From assembly GCA_030673085.1 (NCBI GenBank), contig DAOVFE010000149.1:1-5494 (forward strand): a stretch of 5,494 nucleotides of DNA. Reading direction: 5' to 3'. A program made the translations under genes and the position numbers. Below the pieces are notes generated by a model that saw only the letters and a list, made by a program, of their open reading frames with translations, was not told the origin of the DNA and did not search any database. Shown one piece after another: positions 1 through 5,133 of the stretch (its first letter is position 1; every line of letters starts with the position of its first letter). This stretch comes from Anaerolineales bacterium. GTDB lineage: Bacteria; Chloroflexota; Anaerolineae; Anaerolineales; E44-bin32.

Positions 1-1847
1 TGCGGCAGGAAACAGCCTCTTGGCAGACATATTCCCTGACTGTGGGAGATGAGACCCCTGATCGAGGTCAGCTTGCCGATATGAACCTGGATGGCCGTCT
101 GGATGCAGTGATCGGCTATCGATCCGTAAGCAGTTCTGGCATGCTGGCCTGGTATGAGCAGCCAGTTGATGTAACTGAGATATGGAAAAAACATCCAGTT
201 GCTACTATCGTAGGTCCAATGAGTCTTGACGTTGGCGACATTGACGGTGATGGCGATCTCGATATTGTCGTTGGAGAGCATAACCTGACAGTACCAATAA
301 GCGCTCGTTTATTTATTTATGAGAATTGCGTCGATAGCGGTTTGGTTTGGCGGGAGCATCTGATTTCGTCTGGAGATGAGCTTTATCACGGCGCTCAACT
401 GGTTGATATTGATCGTGATGGAGACCTTGATATTCTCTCAATGGGCTGGAGCCATGGGCGTGTCTTATTGTTTGAGAACAAGGCCATATTGGATGGCAGC
501 GTAGAAACAGCACAAACCATTGAAGGAGCGGCAACTAAAACCCAGGATGAATCGGCTGCAATAGAAGTCATGCCTGCTGGCCAAGATTCATCTTCGGCGA
601 CGGCGATGAGTACGCCATCGCCATCGGCCACAGATCTGTTGCCAACGGCAACACCCACGCCCACGCCGAAAGCGACAATGACTTTACCGACAATAGATGC
701 TACTGCAACAAATACCGCTACGGTTGCGCCGACTGAGACCGAGAAACCTGTAGCAACGACAACAGCCACCGGTATGCCGGGAGAAGATGCTTCACCAACA
801 GCCCGAATAACAGTGACTGTCTCGCAAACGAGTGAACCCCCATCGATACGCGTGCGTCAGCCGACTCGGACGCCTCAACAGAGGCAATCACCCATGCCAA
901 CTCAAACGCTGCAGGCAAGCCTCACTCCGACGGCAATATGGGAAAGAAATACACCAGCAGCTTCCAATACCCCATCACAAGTTTTATCTCGAGACCAAGA
1001 ATGTTGGCCCGCGGATCATCCATTCGATCCCCCAGCAAGGATGGAGCGTTGTGGGCCAGGTATTTATATCTATCCCCTGCCGGAGGGTATAACCTGTTGG
1101 CCAGAGGGATTATTATCAGACTCGCCAAATGAATTGCGTCGATGTGAAACCGGGGAAGCGCCTTTCCCGCTGCCTGATGGTATGACCTGCTGGCCGGATG
1201 CACTGACATTTGAACCGCCGATGCAATTACCCACATGCCCGAAAGGCGAATCGTCATTGCCGCGCGAGTTGCTTCTCGCATTTCCGGCCTTTAGGGATGT
1301 TCCTCTTAATCACTGGGCTTATCATCAAATACAGGAACAATATCTGGATGGCTATATCAGCCGCTCACAAGGAGAGGACTCTCTATACTATCCCGAGGAC
1401 TATCTGACGCGAGGTGAAATGGCGGTGATGATCCTGCGGAGTGTTTTCGGAAGTGATTATCAGCCCTCTGCTCATGTTGAGATTCGTTTCAATGATGTCG
1501 ACCATGGCGCGTGGGTGGAGGGCTGGGCCGCTGCCATGATTACCAAGGGTTATGCCGAAAGCTGCAGCTCCAACAGCCTTTCATTTTGTCCAGATGATGC
1601 AGTCACTCAAGCTGAAGCTGCAATTGCATTCTTGCGAGTATTGTTTGGCCCGGATTATGCGCCGTCGCCGAGCCTATATGGGAATCCGCCGGCGAGCGCT
1701 TGGTATCTTCCGTGGATGCTAAATGCCGCTGATGAAGGCTTGCTTCCTTTATGCCCTGAAGGGAAAGGGATGAAAGGATGCGCCGAGGCACCGATTAGCA
1801 GGGCGCAAGCCGTGTACTTAATTGCCCGAGTGATTGACTCTAAATGA
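1..1847 (+). CDS. VCBS/FG-GAP repeat surface protein with C-terminal SLH domains (5' partial)
   Basis: The reading frame is open from the first full codon (position 3), so the true start lies upstream. The in-frame GTG at 42 falls inside a repeat and is not a credible start. Visible order: (a) three VCBS/FG-GAP repeats with Ca-binding-type loops DMNLDGRLD (78-104), DIDGDGDLD (237-263) and DIDRDGDLD (405-431); (b) a Ser/Thr/Pro-rich linker, about 590-1000; (c) three 31-residue repeats starting C-W-P (1002-1280); (d) three SLH domains, about 1290-1460, 1486-1650 and 1674-1835, ending at TGA 1845-1847. In known families SLH domains bind secondary cell-wall polymers, so the protein is probably exported and surface-anchored, with the beta-propeller-like VCBS part displayed outward through the linker. 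The signal peptide would lie outside the window. Ligand or enzymatic activity cannot be judged. The third SLH is divergent (it begins LYGNPPASAWY rather than F.DV...W). Domain calls are firm; the biological role is inferred. Confidence 0.9.
   Translation, partial: RQETASWQTYSLTVGDETPDRGQLADMNLDGRLDAVIGYRSVSSSGMLAWYEQPVDVTEIWKKHPVATIVGPMSLDVGDIDGDGDLDIVVGEHNLTVPISARLFIYENCVDSGLVWREHLISSGDELYHGAQLVDIDRDGDLDILSMGWSHGRVLLFENKAILDGSVETAQTIEGAATKTQDESAAIEVMPAGQDSSSATAMSTPSPSATDLLPTATPTPTPKATMTLPTIDATATNTATVAPTETEKPVATTTATGMPGEDASPTARITVTVSQTSEPPSIRVRQPTRTPQQRQSPMPTQTLQASLTPTAIWERNTPAASNTPSQVLSRDQECWPADHPFDPPARMERCGPGIYIYPLPEGITCWPEGLLSDSPNELRRCETGEAPFPLPDGMTCWPDALTFEPPMQLPTCPKGESSLPRELLLAFPAFRDVPLNHWAYHQIQEQYLDGYISRSQGEDSLYYPEDYLTRGEMAVMILRSVFGSDYQPSAHVEIRFNDVDHGAWVEGWAAAMITKGYAESCSSNSLSFCPDDAVTQAEAAIAFLRVLFGPDYAPSPSLYGNPPASAWYLPWMLNAADEGLLPLCPEGKGMKGCAEAPISRAQAVYLIARVIDSK
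1002..1280 (+). repeat. Three tandem 93-bp (31-residue) CWP/Cys protein repeats
   Basis: Inside the surface-protein gene, codons for Cys-Trp-Pro begin at 1002, 1095 and 1188, and the second Cys codon of each unit is at 1050, 1143 and 1236. The period is exactly 93 bp and every unit has C-x15-C spacing. Units 1 and 2 continue into a shared tail of the type P-L-P-[ED]-G-[IM]-T. Unit 3 keeps CWP and the second Cys but its tail (SSLPRELLLA) runs into the first SLH domain. The two Cys per unit could form a disulfide outside the cell (inference). I do not recognise this repeat as a named family. Confidence 0.85.
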
Positions 1848-1931
1848 AAGACCAAGCGTATTCCACTTGATCATGAGGGTGTTGAAAAAAATAAGGTTCT
1901 TCTTCCCAATCAATGGAAGGATGACGTAGTA

Positions 1932-2005
1932 TGACTGCACTGATAAAAGCCTAAATGCAAGAAAGGCATTTTCCTAATGTCGGCTGCTTTTTTCAGTGGA
2001 CTCAT
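1932..2005 (-). repeat. 74-bp palindromic repeat, copy A
   Basis: The reverse complement of this segment matches 4956-5029 at 65 of 74 positions with no insertion or deletion. The similarity stops sharply at both ends (TGACTGCACTGA at one, CAGTGGACTCAT at the other). The unit is an imperfect palindrome: CACTGA-A-tract-GC faces GC-T-tract-TCAGTG. It starts 85 bp after the surface-protein stop codon. A long stem with an A-tract on one side and a T-tract on the other could act as a two-way transcription terminator, or the unit could be a REP/MITE-type dispersed repeat. The repeat itself is certain; its role is inferred. One A-to-T type change spoils the T-tract in this copy. Confidence 0.85.
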
Positions 2006-2064
2006 AATATAGAATTAAACGCTATGCATTTATTGAAGTTTGTCAGAGGATATATCCCAAATGC

Positions 2065-2097
2065 GGGGCTGTCTAAAAAGTAGCTTTGGACAGCCCC
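2065..2097. repeat. Strong hairpin with GGGGCTGTC / GACAGCCCC arms
   Basis: The arms 2065-2073 and 2089-2097 are perfectly complementary. The stem continues through a T-G wobble and three A-T pairs, to about 13 bp, closing on a 7-base loop. No T-run follows, so it is not a classic intrinsic terminator. The left arm, GGGGCTGTCTAAAAAGT, resembles the terminal inverted repeats of several insertion-sequence families, from memory and not tested. Confidence 0.6.
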
Positions 2098-2145
2098 TGT
2101 ACTTCTATTTGACACTGTGCAATATCTTCTTTCATTTCACCCCGG

Positions 2146-2192
2146 CCGGCGCTAAACCGCCGGGCTTATAGCTCGAGGGCGCTGAACCGCCC
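2146..2192. repeat. Two tandem GC-rich hairpins with near-identical loops
   Basis: Hairpin 1 has arms CCGGCG (2146-2151) and CGCCGG (2158-2163) around CTAAAC. Hairpin 2 has arms GGGCG (2177-2181) and CGCCC (2188-2192) around CTGAAC. The 14-mer GGCGCT[A/G]AACCGCC occurs at 2148-2161 and 2178-2191, differing at one base, with a 30-bp period. Outside the shared core the stems differ but both remain paired. Confidence 0.55.
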
Positions 2193-2352
2193 TTCTCATG
2201 CGTAAAGGCCAAAAAACCTAACCACGTGCAATACATTCCGTCGCCCGCTATTATTCGCTTGAGGGTAAAGCTCGACTGAATGGCAAACGTGAGTTTGCGA
2301 GCAGTAGCCCAGTATGATAGCTTCTTTCGCACAGCCCGCCCGGCCAGAATGT

Positions 2353-2372
2353 GCTGTCCCAAAAGCGACAGC
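2353..2372. repeat. Small GCTGTC / GACAGC hairpin
   Basis: The arms GCTGTC (2353-2358) and GACAGC (2367-2372) enclose an 8-base loop. Its sequence is related to the 2065 and 2394 hairpins, which supports a common origin for the three. Confidence 0.4.
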
Positions 2373-2393
2373 CCACGAGCCGTTAAATGCGCA

Positions 2394-2418
2394 GGGGCTG
2401 AACTTTTAGGGCAGCCCC
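2394..2418. repeat. GGGGCTG / CAGCCCC hairpin
   Basis: Seven-base perfect arms at 2394-2400 and 2412-2418 surround an 11-base loop. This is the proposed right boundary of the 2065-2418 stretch. No T-run follows. Confidence 0.5.
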
Positions 2419-2642
2419 GTAAAGCTAAAAACCTTTCGTGTCTGATAAAGGGCGCTTATGCGTTCTTAGGATGTGAGCCTAGTAGTTCATTGCCGGGCGG
2501 TGCTGGCGTGGGTTTCGAATTTTCATTTATCGCCAAATAATTCTGCTGTAATAGTACTAAAGTACCATGCCTTCGGTCTTATCTAAATTCTAAAATGAAA
2601 AAGAATTAGTGTTATTGATTGCAATACTATATTATTTTGAGC

Positions 2643-2650
2643 AGGAAAGG
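2643..2650 (+). promoter_or_regulatory. Ribosome binding site that sets the start at 2657
   Basis: AGGAAAGG lies six bases before ATG 2657. The upstream in-frame GTG at 2609 has no comparable site and would add 16 residues encoded by AT-rich, leader-like DNA, so the ATG is preferred. Confidence 0.7.
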
Positions 2651-2656
2651 CCCTCC

Positions 2657-3022
2657 ATGTATGATCAGAATGAACTGCTCTTTCCTAACTATGTAATCGC
2701 CTATCTTCGGAATGATCGCGGCAATCAATGGCAGGAATTGGTAGATTCTGTGATTAGATTACAAGAAACTGATCCTGAAACCCTGGCTTTTTCTCTGATG
2801 ATGATTCGTCTGAATAGGTGCTTGAGCTGTGAAACCGACTCCTATCGAGCTATGCGGGGCTGCAAGGTTTGCTCGCATCAGGCACTACGCCGTTATAATG
2901 GATCGGAAGATGAATTAATGCTGCGTTATCAAAAGGCGCTCGAAGACGTCAGGGAGCATCTAGATGGCCTCCCGGAGAACCAACCGACTAAGAAGAGGGT
3001 AGTCCCAGCGAGAGCGGCCTAG
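2657..3022 (+). CDS. Small conserved-looking protein with a four-cysteine (zinc-ribbon-like) motif
   Basis: The product is 121 residues when started at ATG 2657 and ends with TAG 3020-3022. I do not recognise a named family. An N-terminal part rich in aromatic and hydrophobic residues (FPNYVIAYLRNDRG) is followed by a probably helical segment, then C-x2-C-x10-C-x2-C (CLSC...CKVC). This arrangement commonly binds zinc, and SHQALRRY comes directly after it. A charged, probably helical stretch follows (LRYQKALEDVREHLDG), then a basic tail (TKKRVVPARAA). There is no signal peptide or membrane segment, so it is probably cytoplasmic. The compact, charged, Cys-motif design would suit a nucleic-acid- or protein-binding accessory factor, but that is inference only. 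It is transcribed alone: a strong terminator follows 33 bases after the stop. The coding call rests on the strong ribosome binding site, the Cys spacing and the terminator. Confidence 0.8.
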   Translation: MYDQNELLFPNYVIAYLRNDRGNQWQELVDSVIRLQETDPETLAFSLMMIRLNRCLSCETDSYRAMRGCKVCSHQALRRYNGSEDELMLRYQKALEDVREHLDGLPENQPTKKRVVPARAA

Positions 3023-3055
3023 ACCCAAAGCTACCGGCGGATTTGATTCGGAGAA

Positions 3056-3081
3056 GGGCGCGATAAGCGCCCAATTTTTTT
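3056..3081 (+). terminator. Intrinsic (Rho-independent) terminator
   Basis: The perfect stem GGGCGC (3056-3061) / GCGCCC (3067-3072) with loop GATAA is followed by AA and a run of seven T (3075-3081). It lies 33 bases after the stop of the four-cysteine protein gene and should end that transcript, isolating it from lpdA. Confidence 0.9.
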
Positions 3082-3186
3082 ACCTGTGGCTTGTTTAAAC
3101 CGCAAGGTGCAGGCTTGTAGATTTCATGAGAATTAGCCAGGATACGCCACAGCGTGTTTCGCTCACCATCGCTCGCTTATAGGAAT

Positions 3187-3214
3187 TTGAGCTTCTGGCA
3201 CAAACCCCTATAAA
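3187..3214 (+). promoter_or_regulatory. Candidate sigma70-type promoter (distal)
   Basis: TTGAGC (3187-3192), a 16-base spacer and TATAAA (3209-3214) match the consensus boxes at 4 of 6 and 5 of 6 positions. It would give a leader of more than 300 bases before lpdA. Sequence match only. Confidence 0.3.
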
Positions 3215-3295
3215 GAGGAAGCTCGACTGAATTAGGAGAAGGAGTTTTCGATCTGAAAAAAGAGTAAGGGTACGTAGAAAAAAGAGCTATTAATA

Positions 3296-3324
3296 AAGAC
3301 AAATCGCGCAGAAGCAATTATACT
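3296..3324 (+). promoter_or_regulatory. Candidate sigma70-type promoter for lpdA
   Basis: AAGACA (3296-3301) matches TTGACA at 4 of 6, and TATACT (3319-3324) matches TATAAT at 5 of 6, with the ideal 17-base spacer. Transcription would begin near 3331, inside the inverted repeat at 3326-3360, leaving a leader of about 208 bases. Confidence 0.4.
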
Positions 3325-3325
3325 T

Positions 3326-3360
3326 TAGCCTATTATCTTAATCCCCTAATAATGAGGCTA
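3326..3360. promoter_or_regulatory. Inverted repeat at the predicted lpdA start site (operator or leader hairpin)
   Basis: TAGCCT-ATTAT (3326-3336) pairs with ATAAT-g-AGGCTA (3349-3360): 11 pairs, one bulged G, a 12-base loop. It starts one base after the -10 box of the 3296-3324 promoter, a position suited to a repressor operator or to a hairpin at the 5' end of the mRNA. No T-run follows. Confidence 0.4.
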
Positions 3361-3453
3361 TTTAGGAATTCCACAAATGCAGGTGAATCTCGCAAGTATA
3401 GGCTATGTAAGGATACGCTTGATCGATAAGTAAGGTAAAAATGGCGACAAAAT

Positions 3454-3483
3454 CAGAGGCTCTCTGCTAGGCATCAGGCCTAG
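3454..3483 (+). promoter_or_regulatory. Two directly adjoining hairpins in the lpdA leader
   Basis: CAGAG-GCT-CTCTG (3454-3466) is followed with no gap by CTAGGC-ATCAG-GCCTAG (3467-3483). They end 39 bases before the ribosome binding site. Two abutting stems can stack on each other in RNA, so this may be a structured 5' leader. The role is unknown. Confidence 0.4.
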
Positions 3484-3522
3484 GCAATGATTAATTACGC
3501 GAAGAGAAACTCGAGTATATAT

Positions 3523-3530
3523 GGAGGAGG
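3523..3530 (+). promoter_or_regulatory. Strong ribosome binding site of lpdA
   Basis: GGAGGAGG lies eight bases upstream of ATG 3539, a near-ideal Shine-Dalgarno sequence that fixes the start. Confidence 0.9.
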
Positions 3531-3538
3531 AATAATCC

Positions 3539-4936
3539 ATGACGGAATACGATGTTATTGTGATTGGCGCCGGTCCAGGTGGCTATGTTGGCGCTATTCG
3601 AGCGTCTCAACTTGGAATGAAGACGGCCATAGTAGATAAAGAATGGCTGGGCGGTGTTTGCCTGAATATCGGATGCGTTCCCTCTAAGGCGCTGTTGAAG
3701 AATGCTGAAGTAGCTCACACTTTGCTTCATCGTAGCAAAGAATTTGGCTTTAAAATTGAAGGATTGGAACTCGATTTCTCCTCCGCGGTCAAGCGCAGTC
3801 GAAGGGTTTCCGGTCGTTTAGCGAAAGGCATCGGGTTCTTAATGAAAAAGAACAAGATCGATGTCTATATGGGCAAGGCCAAGTTTATGAATTCGGAAAC
3901 AATAAAAATTGAGTTGAATGATGGCAGTGAGATTGATCTTAAAGGGAAGAATATTGTAATCGCGACCGGCGCCTCCGCCTTTATGATCCCTGGAGTTGAG
4001 ATGGATGGCAGGCGTGTGGTTACCTATCGGGAAGCGATCTTGCAGGATTATCTTCCCAAGTCGGTTGTGATTGTTGGCGCTGGCGCAATTGGATTGGAAT
4101 TCGCTACTGTTTGGAATTCTTATGGAGTAGATGTCACCATTGTTGAAATGCTTCCGCGCATTGCTCCACTGGAGGATGAAGAAATCAGTTCTGAGCTGGC
4201 GAAAATATACGCCCGGCGCGGGATTAAACTTATGCCCGGAACCAGGGTGGAGGCGATAGAGAGTAAGGAAGAAGGGGTACGCATTCAAGTATCAAACGAC
4301 GAGGGGGAGCAGATTCTGGAAAGTGAGCAAACGTTGGTGGCAATCGGCTTCCGGCCCAACTCTAAGGACATTGGCCTTGAAGCGGCCGGTGTGGCAACTA
4401 ATAAGCGTGGATTTATCGAAATCGATGACTGTATGGCTACCAATATGTCCGGGATTTGGGCAATAGGAGATGTGACTGGCAAGGCAATGCTAGCGCATGT
4501 TGCCACGGCGATGGGAATGATTTGCGCTGAGAATATAGCCGGGATGGCGACGACGCCACTCAATTATGAAATGATGCCGCATGCCACTTATACTCATCCG
4601 CAGATTGCGTCTTTTGGGCTAACTGAAACACAAGCCAAGGAACAAGGTCATGAGATTAAGGTTGGCAAATTTCCCTTCCAGGCGAATGGCAAAGCTCTGG
4701 GTATAGGCGATTATGCCGGCTGGGCGAAGCTAATTGCGGATGCGAAGGATGGCGGGATTCTGGGCGCCCATATGATTGGCCCAGAGGTGACAGAGCTGCT
4801 GCCCGAGCTAACCCTGGCTCAGATGAAAGGACTCACGCCGGCGGATATTGGAAACAATGTGCATGCGCATCCGACACTGAGCGAAGTATTGATGGAAGCT
4901 GCTCACGCGGTTGAAGGGCATGCCATCCATGCTTAG
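3539..4936 (+). CDS. lpdA: Dihydrolipoyl dehydrogenase (E3 component)
   Basis: A complete 465-residue flavoprotein, the usual length for this enzyme. It reoxidises dihydrolipoamide on the E2 subunits of 2-oxoacid dehydrogenases (or on H-protein of glycine cleavage), passing electrons through a disulfide and FAD to NAD+, in the cytoplasm. Visible motifs: FAD-binding GAGPGG (residues 10-15); redox disulfide CLNIGC with Cys41 and Cys46 in the family signature GGVCLNIGCVPSKALL; ATG segment near 143; NAD-binding GAGAIG (180-185) with Glu203 at the end of the next strand, as expected for NAD rather than NADP; second FAD motif AIGDV (308-312); catalytic His444-Glu449 in HPTLSE near the C terminus. 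Asp33 replaces the more usual Glu at the FAD-ribose position, a conservative change. No E1 or E2 gene is in view, so E3 may be shared between complexes. Copy B of the 74-bp repeat follows 19 bases after the stop, then a citrate synthase gene. Confidence 0.97.
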   Translation: MTEYDVIVIGAGPGGYVGAIRASQLGMKTAIVDKEWLGGVCLNIGCVPSKALLKNAEVAHTLLHRSKEFGFKIEGLELDFSSAVKRSRRVSGRLAKGIGFLMKKNKIDVYMGKAKFMNSETIKIELNDGSEIDLKGKNIVIATGASAFMIPGVEMDGRRVVTYREAILQDYLPKSVVIVGAGAIGLEFATVWNSYGVDVTIVEMLPRIAPLEDEEISSELAKIYARRGIKLMPGTRVEAIESKEEGVRIQVSNDEGEQILESEQTLVAIGFRPNSKDIGLEAAGVATNKRGFIEIDDCMATNMSGIWAIGDVTGKAMLAHVATAMGMICAENIAGMATTPLNYEMMPHATYTHPQIASFGLTETQAKEQGHEIKVGKFPFQANGKALGIGDYAGWAKLIADAKDGGILGAHMIGPEVTELLPELTLAQMKGLTPADIGNNVHAHPTLSEVLMEAAHAVEGHAIHA

Positions 4937-4955
4937 ATCGATTGCGAATTAACAC

Positions 4956-5029
4956 ATGAGTCCACTGAAAAAAGCAGCTACCATTGGGAAAATGCCTTTC
5001 TCTCATTCGGGCTTTTTTCAGTGCAGTCA
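4956..5029 (+). repeat. 74-bp palindromic repeat, copy B (candidate terminator)
   Basis: An inverted copy of 1932-2005 (65 of 74 identical). The outer stem pairs CACTGAAAAAAGC (4963-4975) with GCTTTTTTCAGTG (5011-5023), 13 perfect pairs. It extends outward to T4957-A5029, interrupted by two mismatches (4960/5026 and 4962/5024) that are kept in both copies. An inner hairpin pairs 4986-4991 with 4997-5002 around the loop ATGCC. It begins 19 bases after the lpdA stop, where a terminator is expected, and the GC-ended stem with A-tract and T-tract would work in either direction. Termination is inferred, and a REP/MITE-type dispersed repeat is the alternative or additional reading. Confidence 0.85.
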
Positions 5030-5120
5030 CACAGGGCCTTGGCCTATGACGCTTCGGGGCAATTCGAGCGCTGAGTCGAAAATTATGTGTGGCCGTTATA
5101 GGTATGGGTTAAAAATGGTA

Positions 5121-5126
5121 AGGGAG
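5121..5126 (+). promoter_or_regulatory. Ribosome binding site of the citrate synthase gene
   Basis: AGGGAG lies seven bases before ATG 5134. The whole 16-mer AGGGAGCATCTAGATG (5121-5136) also occurs inside the four-cysteine protein gene at 2952-2967. Confidence 0.75.
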
Positions 5127-5133
5127 CATCTAG

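Larger units (their letters stand above)
2065..2418. mobile_element. Possible remnant of a small non-autonomous element with GGGGCTG-type ends
   Basis: The left end reads GGGGCTGTCTAAAAAGT. The right end, read inward on the opposite strand from 2418, begins GGGGCTGCCCTAAAAGTT, so the two ends form approximate inverted repeats of about 17 bp around a 354-bp interior. A third related motif (CTGTCCCAAAAGCGACAG) lies just inside at 2354-2371. There is no transposase frame, and no clean target-site duplication adjoins these exact ends. AAATGCG does occur at 2059-2065 and again at 2385-2391, which would suit slightly different borders. It could equally be a structured intergenic region with chance GC-rich hairpins. 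Call is tentative. Confidence 0.3.
1848..2656. other. Intergenic region without a convincing gene
   Basis: About 800 bases separate the surface-protein stop from the ATG of the next gene. It contains palindromic repeat copy A (1932-2005), a hairpin-rich stretch bounded by GGGGCTG-type inverted repeats (2065-2418), and an AT-rich segment (about 2530-2642) leading to the next gene. That segment includes the small inverted repeat GTACT-AA-AGTAC near 2553-2564. Open frames here (for example 2280-2540 on + and 2132-2362 on -) lack ribosome binding sites and recognisable protein features, so none is called. No good sigma70-type -35/-10 pair was found for the downstream gene, although AT-rich -10-like hexamers occur at 2591-2596 and 2628-2635. 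Confidence 0.7.
3082..3538. other. Long leader/intergenic region before lpdA
   Basis: There are 457 bases with no credible gene. It holds two candidate promoters (3187-3214, 3296-3324), an inverted repeat at 3326-3360, a pair of adjacent hairpins at 3454-3483 and the lpdA ribosome binding site. A 7-bp inverted repeat CTGTGGC (3084-3090) / GCCACAG (3146-3152) encloses the 8-bp palindrome GTTTAAAC (3093-3100). I recognise no known riboswitch class. Confidence 0.6.

Noticed and set aside
42..44. GTG as the start codon of the surface protein
   Set aside because: The frame is open to the window edge, with matching VCBS-type sequence before it (SWQTYSLTVGD) and no ribosome binding site, so the gene begins upstream.
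395..769. Minus-strand 124-codon open frame, rich in Val and Ala
   Set aside because: It is the antisense shadow of the Ca-loop and Pro/Thr-linker coding region. Its low-complexity product mirrors the sense codons.
922..1281. Minus-strand 119-codon open frame
   Set aside because: It is antisense to the CWP-repeat region, whose exact 31-residue periodicity supports the + frame.
2132..2362. Minus-strand 76-codon open frame
   Set aside because: It starts at TTG without a ribosome binding site, runs through hairpin sequence, and shows no recognisable protein features.
2508..2524. GGTTTCGAAT, resembling a tRNA T-loop
   Set aside because: No matching acceptor, D or anticodon stems could be built around it.
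2280..2540. Plus-strand 86-codon open frame
   Set aside because: It has no Shine-Dalgarno sequence, crosses two hairpins and encodes no recognisable motif. It may be part of an old element but is not supported as a gene.
2609..2656. GTG 2609 as the start of the four-cysteine protein
   Set aside because: ATG 2657 has AGGAAAGG six bases upstream, while the GTG has no comparable site and the extra residues come from AT-rich leader DNA.
3084..3152. CTGTGGC / GCCACAG inverted repeat enclosing GTTTAAAC, considered as an RNA gene or att site
   Set aside because: A 7-bp stem with a 55-base interior and no duplicated core is too weak to call. It is mentioned only in the intergenic description.
3839..4288. 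Minus-strand 149-codon open frame
   Set aside because: It lies wholly antisense within lpdA, whose active-site motifs are intact on the + strand.
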